The translations under genes and the position numbers were made by a program. Shown in pieces: positions 16,401 to 24,946 of a stretch of 50,985 bases of DNA. Positions within the stretch are counted from its first letter, which is position 1. Every line of letters starts with the position of its first letter. Source of the stretch: Gammaproteobacteria bacterium (GTDB taxonomy: Bacteria > Pseudomonadota > Gammaproteobacteria > SZUA-21); NCBI GenBank assembly GCA_003233345.1, contig QILK01000265.1, positions 1 to 50,985 of the forward strand, written 5' to 3'. The notes under the pieces are model-generated. The model was not told the DNA's origin. It ran no database searches and worked only from the letters and a program-made list of their open reading frames with translations.

Positions 16401-17308
16401 GTAAAATTATAAAATCGCTACCTGCTGCACGTAAAGATGAGGATGAAGCGCTTGTCAAAGCGGCAAAAAGAGAGCTGACAAAATCAAAAAAAGAGTTAAA
16501 ATCGGTTGTCAAGTTACAATCAGAACGGTTGTATGAAGCCATGTGCGTTCAACGTAGCTGGAGCATTAATGATTGGAACATCTATTTAGCAAACCATCCG
16601 ATAGTGTCGAAGCTTTGTCAACGCATGATTTGGACGGCTGTTAAACATAAGTCAACAGAGAACAAGGATCTTGAAAATAATTTCGAATATATAATCAGTT
16701 TCCGCCCCTTGGAAGATGGTAGTTTAACCGATGTAGAGGATAATGCAGTATCTTTGCCAAATGACTGCGAGATTTTGGTTGGACATGATTGTAATACGCC
16801 TGAACAACAAGCAAAAGCCTGGCTCGAGCATATTAAAGATTATGAACTTGACGTGCTATTTGAGCAATATGGCAAAAAATCTTATCTACTCGACGAGAAA
16901 TTAAAGGATGATACACAAGTGTCTGAGTTAGAAGGTCATATGATAGAGGCTTACAAGCTTCGTAGTCGATTGTTAAAGTTGGGTTATAGCCGTGGGCAAG
17001 CTGAAGATGGAGGGTTTTTCTATACCTATCATAAACTGTTTCCAACATTGGAAATAGAAGCGGTGATTGAATTTAGCGGTAATGTATTACCAGAGGAAAA
17101 TATTAACGTTGCATTAAGAAACTTATCTTTTCGGAAACACGCTAGTCAAAGATCAAGTTATTATGACGATGAACCCGGAGGTAATTACGATATCGCACTT
17201 AAAAATATTCCGGAAGTTGTACTAAGTGAGAGCTGGAACGACATAAATTCGGTCGCGACGATAGGGACCGGGTATGAACCGGAGTGGGAAAGTAAACTAG
17301 AGTGGTAG
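13499..17308 (+). CDS. yehI: DUF4132 domain giant protein with HEAT-like repeats (YehI-like)
   Basis: 1269 residues, close to the about 1200 of E. coli YehI/MolR-type proteins. No signal peptide or membrane helix is present, so it is cytoplasmic. The N-terminal 330 residues are helical with HEAT-like pairs. Residues about 350-410 are very charged and probably coiled. A PBS-lyase/HEAT repeat pair sits near 635-690 ('AIRVAAAEWLGRLEAIEAIE'). The C-terminal about 250 residues carry the DUF4132 pattern: 'QRSWSINDWNIYLANHPIV', 'QAKAWLEHIKDYELDVLFEQ', 'MIEAYKLRSRLLKLGYSRG' and 'LEIEAVIEFSGN'. DUF4132 has no established activity. It is the first gene of a five-gene operon and is followed after 21 bases by the MoxR ATPase. 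It is likely a large scaffold or target-recognition subunit; that role is inferred from context only. Confidence 0.85.
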   Translation: MLNNLQNLFSNTKLENSSKISKSLLKLIAQYLSLLKKTNPSWYQQALIYVVDGSDSKILATFSKTEKAGQALFLEGCDHHIDYEKEGDWERADKITVNKLNFIQKMEKAPLVVLLRLAELFESAARKEREKPSNFLKKLKAPIWFQALTIENSSGLMFLDEEGCSYSIFIYERLLELDEADPSIPARALLLIDDNDWEEYQIRTAMGNCRDIKNYLEKYPLVVREALQSKFGIKIQAINLLEKHQIDATPYIDLLLDAAVGTAKTVRQVTEPMVMSIGKKAVELLQSIAIEGSPGERGHAIRLLWNIQGDKVKAFLEKRKAEDKSNKVKQIIERLFETTPSAVSGDSEDKKYAQLLKTLEPIEKGSIDDPLNTEFIDRLKEILKKFEKKAQQRYEKEKKRDPECEYLEKPDKLNYKHLDKFQYFLVNYKYQPKEKIIEFSLPCYRGLEIESDFKKLIESIQLTPIQFIRLMIALGLISIDEKDSNQCNFYYRLALYLSAYRRCYAPKMGLSEFAVYLEQIGLDPESVGQERLSWGFRSSGFDLEPELVWPYFVRYQDVLKRELNVIPGSKNTNEWDDDDRKIEAFKILAMFPVLPSIYESKCWEESLSETKRFRLLAQDALHTVADKNQIIIKALGDGKQAIRVAAAEWLGRLEAIEAIEPLQVAFETEKQDFVKGVFLKSLEVLGADINHYIDREKLLKESIAGLKKALPKGLSWFQIDLLPKIHWQDTNKIVDPKIIQWLIIQNCKFKTPEPGALLLQYGQMFKTQDRYSLGKYIFDAWISHDTRRPSETDVADQCRQDAKQYAKYYEEPEDKLYQMFLKNALNQCIGSAIGEKGLLAVVAACANPEIVGDVESYIRYWYGQRTAQCKALLTMLSWIDDSSAIQVLLSIATRFRTASIRNEADVLSKKLAERRNWTIAELADRTIPVAGFDQKSDASPVQLIDYGERQFTVTLDDHLNSIITNPEGKIIKSLPAARKDEDEALVKAAKRELTKSKKELKSVVKLQSERLYEAMCVQRSWSINDWNIYLANHPIVSKLCQRMIWTAVKHKSTENKDLENNFEYIISFRPLEDGSLTDVEDNAVSLPNDCEILVGHDCNTPEQQAKAWLEHIKDYELDVLFEQYGKKSYLLDEKLKDDTQVSELEGHMIEAYKLRSRLLKLGYSRGQAEDGGFFYTYHKLFPTLEIEAVIEFSGNVLPEENINVALRNLSFRKHASQRSSYYDDEPGGNYDIALKNIPEVVLSESWNDINSVATIGTGYEPEWESKLEW

Positions 17309-17329
17309 CGATAAAGACTGGAGGCAAAC

Positions 17330-18451
17330 TTGGTTTCTGCAACAAATATTATTCGGCAACCCTATGAGTCCCTATATAAGGATGAATTGGAAGCGTTAAA
17401 AGTAAATGATAAAGACCTTAAGCCAGAGGGCTGGTTGTTATCGCCAAAATCCGTACGCAAATTTATACTAGGCTCAAGTGATGAACTAAAATATAAAAAC
17501 AAAAAAATCCAAGTTAGCCAGAAATTTTACGGAGATAGCGGACTGATTGACCGATGTATTGTCACACTCATGAGTAATCGGGCGTTGATGCTTGTAGGCG
17601 ATCCGGGAACCGCAAAATCTATGTTGTCAGAATTACTGGCAGCGGCGATCTCAGGTCAATCCAGCAATACGATTCAGGGCACTGCGGGCACGACGGAAGA
17701 TCAGATATATTATTCTTGGAACTATGCACTGTTAATAGCCGAAGGCCCTAGTGAGAATGCATTAATCCCAGCGCCGATTTACCTGGGAATGAAGCAGGGA
17801 CATTTGGTACGCTTTGAGGAAATTACACGCTGTGCCCCTGAAATTCAAGATGCATTGATTGGCGCCCTATCTGAGAGTCAACTAAAAATACCTGAATTAA
17901 AACACCAGGACACGATATTCGCAAAAAGGGGATTTAATATCATCGCGACGGCAAACTTACGCGATAGAGGCGTCAACGAAATGTCGAGTGCGTTAAAACG
18001 GCGATTTAATTTTGAGACCGTGATGCCGATTAGTGACACCCAAGTCGAATTGGAATTGGTACAGAAGCAAGCCCAACAGCTATTGGTAGATATTAATTTG
18101 CCATCGGAGCTTGATCAAGATATTTTAAACTTATTAGTCACTACGTTTCAGGATTTAAGATTTGGGAAAACCGAAGAAGGTCATGCCATAGATAGACCTT
18201 CTACCGTAATGTCGACGGCTGAAGCGGTTTCAGTGGCCTATTCGGCGGCACTTGAAGCAAATTATTTTAATAACGGTGTGTTAAAACCAGGTGGTTTAGT
18301 TAAGCAATTACTGGGGACAGCTATAAAAGATAATAAAGATGATATAAAAAAAGTCCAGCAGTATTTTGAAATCGTAGTTAAACAGCGTGGCAAAAAAAGT
18401 AAACTATGGAAAGATTTTTATAATTCCAGAAAGTATTTGGATATCCAGTAA
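17330..18451 (+). CDS. yehL: MoxR-family AAA+ ATPase (YehL-like)
   Basis: 373 residues. AAA+ motifs: Walker A 'GDPGTAKS' (90-97), Walker B region 'HLVRFEEITR' (158-167) with E-E where most AAA+ proteins have D-E, sensor 1 'IIATANLRDRG' (N209), and arginine finger candidates R224/R225 in 'ALKRRFNFE'. A lid domain follows (250-370) with 'AIDRPSTVMSTAEAVSVAY'. MoxR ATPases work with VWA proteins to remodel or activate partner complexes; a VWA gene lies two genes downstream. The start is TTG at 17330, an uncommon codon, but it is backed by a strong GGAGG five bases upstream. A long first ATG does not occur until residue 81. The sequence agrees with the YehL subgroup rather than RavA, having no LARA insert. 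Confidence 0.9.
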   Translation: MVSATNIIRQPYESLYKDELEALKVNDKDLKPEGWLLSPKSVRKFILGSSDELKYKNKKIQVSQKFYGDSGLIDRCIVTLMSNRALMLVGDPGTAKSMLSELLAAAISGQSSNTIQGTAGTTEDQIYYSWNYALLIAEGPSENALIPAPIYLGMKQGHLVRFEEITRCAPEIQDALIGALSESQLKIPELKHQDTIFAKRGFNIIATANLRDRGVNEMSSALKRRFNFETVMPISDTQVELELVQKQAQQLLVDINLPSELDQDILNLLVTTFQDLRFGKTEEGHAIDRPSTVMSTAEAVSVAYSAALEANYFNNGVLKPGGLVKQLLGTAIKDNKDDIKKVQQYFEIVVKQRGKKSKLWKDFYNSRKYLDIQ

Positions 18452-18463
18452 AAGCCACGCTTG

Positions 18464-20950
18464 ATGAAACCGACTACAATACAAGATCTTTCAGATTTTA
18501 ATGAATTATTTGCGACTATTAGTAGTGAAAATATCAAATATTTTCCAGTGCGACACCATAGCCCGGCATGTTCCTATTTCTTAAAACATTATATTCAGAA
18601 ACTAGAACCAGACTATATTCTAGTAGAAGGTCCTCATCATTTTAGTCATTTAATACCCCAAATCACTGATGATGATCTCAAGCCACCCTTTGCGATTTAC
18701 ACAACTTTTGAGAATAAAAAAACTAAGCAGGGTGAAGAAGGTAGACAGAGTTCTTTTTATCCCTTTTGCGACTATTCGCCGGAATTAGTTGCATTGCGAG
18801 CGGGTAAAGAAATCGGTGCCCATATGGAGTTTTTTGATCTTGGATTTCCTGAGCAAATAGAAAATGAGCGGACATTCTATGGCAACACCCCAAAACTCGG
18901 AGCGTTAATTGATGATGTCTATTTAAGACGAAGTGTCTATTTACAAAGCTTAGCAAAAAATGCCGGCTGTCGTGACGAAGACGAATTATGGGATCATTGG
19001 TTCGAGTCCCGTGTTAAACCAGATGAACCAGCAAATATTGAACATACGTTGCAATTTATCAATCATGTCGCCGCTTACTGTGCAATGGCACGCCGTGATT
19101 ATACGGATGAAATGTTGCAAGCAGAAGGCACATTCGCGCGCGAAAAATTTATGGCAGAGCGTATTGCCGAATTGATCGATTCAGTAGCTGTCGATGATAC
19201 GAATATATTGATTGTCACGGGCGGCTTTCACACCATCGCATTACCACGATTGGTCAAGAAACATAAAAAGTTGTCAAAAATTAGAAAATCACCAGAATGC
19301 GATAACTATTTAATACAATATAGTTTTGATCAAATTGACCGCTTAAGTGGTTATGGTGCTGGCATGCCAAGCCCTTATTTTCACCAGCTTAACTGGGACT
19401 ATATTAATAAAAAAATCAGCGAACCACCGGTATCGACTTTGTTGACCGAAATTGCCAGGCAGTCAACGAAAAAAAAACTTGATCAAAAAATTTCAACCGC
19501 TGACACTATTCAAGCTTTAGTACAGGCAAATACGATGGCCAGTCTAAAAGGGCGTAAGGCGGTCACACGAGAAGATATTTTTGATGCGGTACGTTCCTGT
19601 TATGTTAAAGGCAGTATCGAAATCGAAGGATTACGCATACTGGAAATCGCAAAAAACACACTAAGCGGCGATCGGATTGGCCAACTACCATCAACGGTAT
19701 CCTTACCGCCTGTACTTCAGGAGTTTAAGCGTCATTGTGAGAGTCTCGGTATCAAGCTCGATCAGGTACATCGAAAGCGATGGGTACTGGATATTTATAG
19801 AAAAACAAAACACCAAAAGATCAGCAGGTGGTTACACTGCTTGAATTTTATTGGTTCTCCCTTCGCGAGACTAGTTTCCAGTCCACAATTTTTCTCAGGT
19901 TCAAGTATTAAACTAACACAAGAGGAATGGGAGATCTCTTGGTCGCCGCTAGTCGACAGTCATCTGATTGACCTAAGCATACATGGTGTCAGTATTAAAG
20001 AGATTTGCTTGTATCGCCTTAAAGAGAGGCAATCAGCGTTAGTACAGACCGGTGAGAGCCGAGATGCCATGGCGATGGTGACGCTACTGGTAGAAATTTG
20101 TCGTATGGGCATTCAAGAGACCATGGATACTCTCATGGGTGATATTCAGGTTGTGCTTAACGAAGAAGAAAATCTGGTTCATCAAATTTCGGCTCTTCAA
20201 CAGCTATTGATGCTGGGAAGTTTGAAACCGTTGCTTAATTTAACTTCATTAGCCGGCGTCGAAGAAATTTATGTTTTATGTTATCAGCGGATTTGTTATC
20301 TACTCAGGCTAATCATCACTGATGATACCGATTATATTAGAGAGATACTGCAAAACCTTTCTACAATGCGTGAGCTAATTGTTGCATCAGATGCAGAGAC
20401 TGAGTTATCCGATAACGACAGCACGATCGATAGGCAATTATTAATTGATAGCTTAGAACATAGGCTTAGTGAAAAACCCATGTTATATCCAGTGCTTTAT
20501 GGCGCTTATTTTGGCCTTCTATATGGACTTGGCCAAAAGACTGATCGCGAGCTAACGGATACGATTAATGTACAGTTTCTTTCGGCATATTCAAAACCGG
20601 CTGAAAGAGTTGGTTTTTTTTACGGATTGATATCGACACATCGCGATCTACTTTGGCATCATGAAGATATTATTAAAACTTTAAGTGATTTATTAGAGCA
20701 ATGGAGCGATCATGAGTTTTTAACTTTACTGCCTGAGGTTCGTCTTGTTTTTTCTGAGCTAACCCCGAACGAAATAGACCGCGTTGCAGAAAATATTTCC
20801 GATATTCACAATACAGCACCAATCGGGACTTTGTATCATGATGATATCAACGACGAGATACTGATGTGGAATGTAAACTTATCAATGCAAGTATCAGAAA
20901 TTCTGAATAAACAGGGGCTGGGTGACTGGATCAGCCAAGGAAAAAAATGA
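18464..20950 (+). CDS. yehM: DUF5682 protein (YehM-like)
   Basis: 828 residues from the ATG at 18464, which directly follows a TTG that could also initiate. The N-terminal hallmark 'YFPVRHHSPACSYFLKHYI' (about 25-45) and 'YILVEGPHHFSHLIP' define DUF5682. Other conserved pieces are 'REDIFDAVRSCYVKGSIEIE', 'FVTGGFHT'-like 'LIVTGGFHTIALPRL' and 'CRMGIQETMD'. Several His, Asp and Glu residues in the N-terminal 270 residues ('RHH', 'EGPHH', 'TGGFHT') recall TraB/ChaN-like hydrolase folds, so a metal-dependent activity is possible but unproven. It is cytoplasmic with no membrane helices. It starts 12 bases after the ATPase stop and is followed by the VWA gene after 20 bases. The family is strongly linked with MoxR, VWA and SWIM genes. 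Confidence 0.87.
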   Translation: MKPTTIQDLSDFNELFATISSENIKYFPVRHHSPACSYFLKHYIQKLEPDYILVEGPHHFSHLIPQITDDDLKPPFAIYTTFENKKTKQGEEGRQSSFYPFCDYSPELVALRAGKEIGAHMEFFDLGFPEQIENERTFYGNTPKLGALIDDVYLRRSVYLQSLAKNAGCRDEDELWDHWFESRVKPDEPANIEHTLQFINHVAAYCAMARRDYTDEMLQAEGTFAREKFMAERIAELIDSVAVDDTNILIVTGGFHTIALPRLVKKHKKLSKIRKSPECDNYLIQYSFDQIDRLSGYGAGMPSPYFHQLNWDYINKKISEPPVSTLLTEIARQSTKKKLDQKISTADTIQALVQANTMASLKGRKAVTREDIFDAVRSCYVKGSIEIEGLRILEIAKNTLSGDRIGQLPSTVSLPPVLQEFKRHCESLGIKLDQVHRKRWVLDIYRKTKHQKISRWLHCLNFIGSPFARLVSSPQFFSGSSIKLTQEEWEISWSPLVDSHLIDLSIHGVSIKEICLYRLKERQSALVQTGESRDAMAMVTLLVEICRMGIQETMDTLMGDIQVVLNEEENLVHQISALQQLLMLGSLKPLLNLTSLAGVEEIYVLCYQRICYLLRLIITDDTDYIREILQNLSTMRELIVASDAETELSDNDSTIDRQLLIDSLEHRLSEKPMLYPVLYGAYFGLLYGLGQKTDRELTDTINVQFLSAYSKPAERVGFFYGLISTHRDLLWHHEDIIKTLSDLLEQWSDHEFLTLLPEVRLVFSELTPNEIDRVAENISDIHNTAPIGTLYHDDINDEILMWNVNLSMQVSEILNKQGLGDWISQGKK

Positions 20951-20970
20951 TGTGATCATGGATAAAAGCC

Positions 20971-22098
20971 GTGGAAAATAATAAGCAAAAACTCTTGAGT
21001 CGTTGGCGCCTGGTATTGGGTAAATATGCACAACAACAATTGGATGTATCACTAAGCGCTGATATGAGCAGAATGGAACGGGCTCTGGATTATTTATATA
21101 GCCGGGAGTATAAGGGCAGAGGTGTAAAACCATCTTCAGGTGAAGCGAGCCTTGATCCAAGTCAGTTAACTATACCTGATTGGTTGGGTGAAGTGAAAAA
21201 GCTGTTTCCAAAAGATTCTGCCAAAATCATTGAAAAACACGCACTAGAACGTTATGAGTTAACGGAATTATTGAATAATCCCGAAAGCTTGAAGCAATTA
21301 GAGCCTGATCTGGATTTGCTAAGATTGCTACTCGCATTTAAAGGCAATATTGATCCATCGCTCATGCAGCAAATTCGGGATATTATTCAGAAAGTGATTG
21401 ATAATTTGGTTAGAAAATTAAAAAGCAGTATTCAGCAAAAACTGACAGGTAAAATCAATCGAAGTTTATCAAGTAAAATCAAAATCAGGCAAAATTTTGA
21501 TTGGCAGAAAACGGTTCGTAAAAATTTAAAAAACTACGACGCCGATCTCAACAAAATTATTTACCAGGACCTTCGGTTTTTCGCTCGTAGCAAACGCTAT
21601 TTTCCCTGGCATGTGATTCTATGTGTTGACCAAAGCGCGAGTATGGCTAATTCGTTAATCTATAGTACAGTCATGGCTGCGATTCTGTTTAATATGCCGA
21701 GTATACAAGTTAATCTTGTGCTATTCGATACTTCAGTCATTGACATGAGCGATCAAATAGATGACCCGGTTGAGATTATGTTGAGTGTGCAGCTTGGTGG
21801 AGGCACCAATATTGCCAAAGCAATGCGTTATTGTGAGCAACTTTTGACAACTCCGCAACGAACAATTATGGTATTAATCAGCGATTTTGAGGAAGGTGGT
21901 TCAGTTACGGAATTGATTGCCTCGTGTCGACGATTTAAGGAAAGTGGTGCTAATTTATTGGGTTTGGCGGCACTTGATGAATCGGGAAGTCCCCAATACG
22001 ATCACAATATGGCGAGCCGACTTGCCGCAAATGGAATGGATGTCGCCGCTTTAACACCGAACGAGTTAGCAGAATGGATGGCAAAAATAATAGCTTAG
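20971..22098 (+). CDS. yehP: VWA-domain protein with MIDAS site (YehP-like)
   Basis: 375 residues, nearly identical in length to E. coli YehP. Residues 1-200 form a helical region rich in Lys and Gln. The von Willebrand A domain starts at about 212: 'WHVILCVDQSASM' supplies the MIDAS DxSxS (220-224), 'LGGGTNIAKAMRYCEQL' the MIDAS threonine, and 'LISDFEEGG' the third aspartate. The metal site is therefore complete. VWA partners of MoxR ATPases bind the substrate or couple ATP hydrolysis to it. The start is GTG at 20971; in-frame sequence upstream is closed by a stop at 20953, and only GGAT precedes the start, so translation may depend on coupling from the previous gene. Its last 25 bases overlap the SWIM gene. 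Confidence 0.9.
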   Translation: MENNKQKLLSRWRLVLGKYAQQQLDVSLSADMSRMERALDYLYSREYKGRGVKPSSGEASLDPSQLTIPDWLGEVKKLFPKDSAKIIEKHALERYELTELLNNPESLKQLEPDLDLLRLLLAFKGNIDPSLMQQIRDIIQKVIDNLVRKLKSSIQQKLTGKINRSLSSKIKIRQNFDWQKTVRKNLKNYDADLNKIIYQDLRFFARSKRYFPWHVILCVDQSASMANSLIYSTVMAAILFNMPSIQVNLVLFDTSVIDMSDQIDDPVEIMLSVQLGGGTNIAKAMRYCEQLLTTPQRTIMVLISDFEEGGSVTELIASCRRFKESGANLLGLAALDESGSPQYDHNMASRLAANGMDVAALTPNELAEWMAKIIA

Positions 22099-24170
22099 AA
22101 AAATTATTAAAGTACCTGATTGCATATAATGATGATGCACTTGTTGTCATGGCAAATAAGGGATTGTTACGTCGTGCTTACAAGGACTTGGAGAAAGCGG
22201 TTATTTCTCAGGTAGAAATATTCGAAACAACACAAGTAAAAATTCTGATTGATGATCAAGAAGTTATACTGGCTCCTAAAGACATGAATCAGTCTCAATG
22301 TAATTGTGTAGCATCAAGCACTTGCAGGCATATCCTAACAGCCATGCTACATTTACGACAACTAAAAATTGCAAATACGAAAGATCAATCTGATAGTAAC
22401 GCGACGGCGACAGATAGCAAGCAATTCATATTAAATTTAAATCAAACCGACCTTGAAAAGTGGGCTGGAAAAAAGACAACGCAAAACGCACTATCGCTCG
22501 CATTACAATCAGATAACATTGAAATCGATTCAGAGAATAAACTCGAAGTACGATTTATCAAACAGGCGATTAGCTGTCACTTTGTTTCCGGTACAGATTT
22601 AGAGAGTGTCATTGTTAAAGGCAAAAATACACAAGTTAAAAAATTCATTGTCGCAAGTGTCATAGCCATACAAATAGCCATTGGCGAAGAATCAGCGTTT
22701 CAATCACTAGTCAAAAATCAGCAGTCAAAGGATGGTAAACAGTTAGTCGAGCTTGGACAAGTTTCTATTATAGCAATCATTGAAACACAGCGTTTAGTGA
22801 CTAGACTTATCGATACCGGTATTACGCATGTATCTCTGGCCCTGGTACAACGAATGATTGCCATGGGAATCGTGCTACAAAAAGCCCACTTACCTCGATT
22901 AGCAAAACTAGTCGTATCTTGTGCCGGTTCCTTAGAATTGCTTGTTCGTCGACATGCACAGGCAAATGAAGAAGAGATATTAATCAACCTCGCTATGATT
23001 TATGCGCTTGCAACTGCCATTAATACGAAACCCAGTGTTGAGTTGGTTGGCAGTTTACGGACGGCATACAAAGAGGGTGAATTATTAGATTTAGTCTGTT
23101 TGGGCGCTTATCGTTGGCAAACCGGTTCCGACTATCACGGATTAAGTTTAATGTTTTGGGATAAGCTAAATCAACGTTTTCTGACATGGTCCGACAGTAG
23201 GCCGATTTCAACCGATTACAGCTTCGATCCATACACCCGTTATTTACAAACTTTACCGTGGAAAGGGGGTCACTCAGGCAACCACATGGTTGGTAATCGA
23301 GTTGCTCTTAAAAGAGCGAAATTAAATGAAAACAATCGTCTTTCATCTTCAGAGCAAACGCAAGCCACCGTTGAAGCAATTGTTGAAGATGCTTGGATCG
23401 AATCGATTGAAAGTGGGCTAATCGTCTATAGCGATTGGGAATTATTGCAAACCTATATGAATGGATTATATCCTATTGGGTTTGAGTCCGTAAAACAGAC
23501 AGATTATCTTGTTATTGTCGAGCCGACTTCAATTGGGCAGACATCGTATAATGAAATCGCACAAACATTAGAGTGTAAGTTATTAGATTTAAAGGAATAT
23601 TCAATTTTAATAACGATTCCTTATACGCAAATCAATGAATTGACACTTTCTCATTTGGAATGGTTTATAGATCACTTTAAATTCGGTATGCGCCTACTTG
23701 GCCAATTAGGGTTGGTCGATGGCGTCATTACTTTGTTTCCCTATTCTCTTTTTATACCAGAAAAGCAAACAGGCTATCAGATTATCAATATGTCGCTGGA
23801 TAAAATATTAAAGAAACAGAAAAAATCATGGTTTCAAAAACTATCAACAAAACTTTTATCCACGCAGTCTGAAGGTAAAATAATAATGGATAACTATTTA
23901 CCGCCGCAGACCAATCAACTATTAATTTCATTGGAATCTTTATTGCAAAAATACGCCGACGGTGGACGTTATGTTAATCTATCATTGCTTGCGACAGAAG
24001 TGGAAAAAATATCTCGAAACCTCGAACGAGCAGGGTTGTTACCATTAAATAAATTATGCAAAGAGTTTTTGACAGAAAGCAAACTGCGAGCAGAAAGCCT
24101 GTTACAAGCAAAATATGCTTGTGAAATCTATAGACAAGTTGCACAAAGAGAGCATATTCGAATCATATAG
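22074..24170 (+). CDS. yehQ: SWIM zinc-finger protein (YehQ-like)
   Basis: 698 residues. The SWIM motif CxCx5CxH lies at 76-86 ('CNCVASSTCRH'), a small zinc finger that binds DNA or protein. The remaining 600 residues are mostly helical and unrecognised apart from similarity to YehQ-type proteins, for example 'CLGAYRWQTGSDYHGLSLMF' and 'WDKLNQRFLTWSDSRP'. There is no signal peptide. The gene overlaps the VWA gene by 25 bases, which implies coupled translation and a stoichiometric complex. As the last of five genes it probably provides nucleic-acid or protein recognition for the MoxR-VWA machine; this is inferred. The stop lies only seven bases before the palindromic IS-derived element. Confidence 0.87.
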   Translation: MDGKNNSLEKLLKYLIAYNDDALVVMANKGLLRRAYKDLEKAVISQVEIFETTQVKILIDDQEVILAPKDMNQSQCNCVASSTCRHILTAMLHLRQLKIANTKDQSDSNATATDSKQFILNLNQTDLEKWAGKKTTQNALSLALQSDNIEIDSENKLEVRFIKQAISCHFVSGTDLESVIVKGKNTQVKKFIVASVIAIQIAIGEESAFQSLVKNQQSKDGKQLVELGQVSIIAIIETQRLVTRLIDTGITHVSLALVQRMIAMGIVLQKAHLPRLAKLVVSCAGSLELLVRRHAQANEEEILINLAMIYALATAINTKPSVELVGSLRTAYKEGELLDLVCLGAYRWQTGSDYHGLSLMFWDKLNQRFLTWSDSRPISTDYSFDPYTRYLQTLPWKGGHSGNHMVGNRVALKRAKLNENNRLSSSEQTQATVEAIVEDAWIESIESGLIVYSDWELLQTYMNGLYPIGFESVKQTDYLVIVEPTSIGQTSYNEIAQTLECKLLDLKEYSILITIPYTQINELTLSHLEWFIDHFKFGMRLLGQLGLVDGVITLFPYSLFIPEKQTGYQIINMSLDKILKKQKKSWFQKLSTKLLSTQSEGKIIMDNYLPPQTNQLLISLESLLQKYADGGRYVNLSLLATEVEKISRNLERAGLLPLNKLCKEFLTESKLRAESLLQAKYACEIYRQVAQREHIRII

Positions 24171-24177
24171 AGAAATC

Positions 24178-24306
24178 CACTACTGTCCCGTTAACGAAAA
24201 GGAATAAGGCTTGGAGCTCCACATGCTGTTACAATGGAAGTGCGAACAAACACTGCAAAAATAGGAGATCCAAGCCTTATTCCTTTTCGTTAACGGGGCA
24301 GTAGTG
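24178..24306. mobile_element. 129-bp palindromic MITE-like element derived from an IS
   Basis: Two arms of about 43 bases, nearly perfect inverted repeats with two mismatches, begin CACTACTG and end CAGTAGTG around a 43-base centre. The right half encodes 'MEVRTNTAKIGDPSLIPFR' followed by a stop within the arm, which looks like the C-terminal tail of an IS4-type transposase. The element thus looks like two IS ends joined after internal loss. No target duplication is obvious in the flanks. The element ends at 24306, and the ATG of the next gene is 24307-24309. As RNA it would form a very stable stem directly before that start codon. Confidence 0.7.
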
Positions 24307-24585
24307 ATGGAAGATATAAATATAATTTGGCAGCAAATAAAAAATGATCACCCAATAGGTTCAACCCTTAAGGGTAATGTCGTTGAAGCGCGCCCTTTCG
24401 GAATTTTTATAGATATTGGTTATGGAAATCGGTCGAGTAAAGAATTGACTGGTATAGTAGAAATAGTTGGATCAAATCCCTTGCCTAAAGATACAAATAG
24501 ATGGCCGAAAATTGGTGAAGAGATTGAGGCAAAAGTGATATCCTTTCGTGAACGATCAAAAGAATTAGATCTTGGGTTGATATGA
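24307..24585 (+). CDS. Small S1-domain RNA-binding-like protein
   Basis: 92 residues from the ATG at 24307. Residues 15-90 fit one S1/OB fold: 'GSTLKGNVVEARPFGIFIDI', 'GIVEIVG', 'WPKIGEEIEAKVISFRE' and 'KELDLGLI'. Such stand-alone S1 proteins bind single-stranded RNA; similar small proteins also occur among immunity-like genes. The palindromic element ends exactly at the base before the ATG, so the original ribosome site has been replaced and expression is doubtful. A GTG at 24304 inside the element is an alternative start. It follows the SWIM gene by 136 bases on the same strand. Confidence 0.75.
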   Translation: MEDINIIWQQIKNDHPIGSTLKGNVVEARPFGIFIDIGYGNRSSKELTGIVEIVGSNPLPKDTNRWPKIGEEIEAKVISFRERSKELDLGLI

Positions 24586-24616
24586 ATTCAAAATATAACA
24601 TTACGCTTGAGTCGGC

Positions 24617-24946
24617 ATGTTTTATAAATTAAATAATATAGAATGGAATAAACTAAGTCATGCGTATGGAGATGCTTCTGATGTTCCCGAATTAATTGAG
24701 GGCCTGCTTTCAAGTGACAAAAAAGTATTCGAGGAAGCAATTTATGAGTTATTCGGAAACATTTGGCATCAAGGGACTGTTTATGAGGCTACACCTAAAG
24801 CTATTCCATGCACAGTTAAAACAACTAATCCTTTTACTGGAAAAGCTGTAGAACCACCAGAAAATCTTGATAGCCTTCCTGAAAGAAAGAGAAACCGTTG
24901 CTGGATAAGGCTACTAGTAAAGGATATAGTACCAGTGCAAAGTTGA
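24617..24946 (+). pseudogene. Truncated HEAT-repeat protein, N-terminal part
   Basis: The first 65 residues ('WNKLSHAYGDASDVPELIEG', 'YELFGNIWHQGTVYEAT', 'KAIP') match the conserved N-terminus of a widespread HEAT-repeat family, often found among immunity-like genes, where 'AVPFLIELL' and many more repeats should follow. Here the sequence switches after 'KAIP' to unrelated residues ('TTNPFTGKAVEPPENLDSLP') and stops, so the gene has lost most of its length. Its 3' end runs into a 41-bp tandem duplication. No function is expected. Confidence 0.65.
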
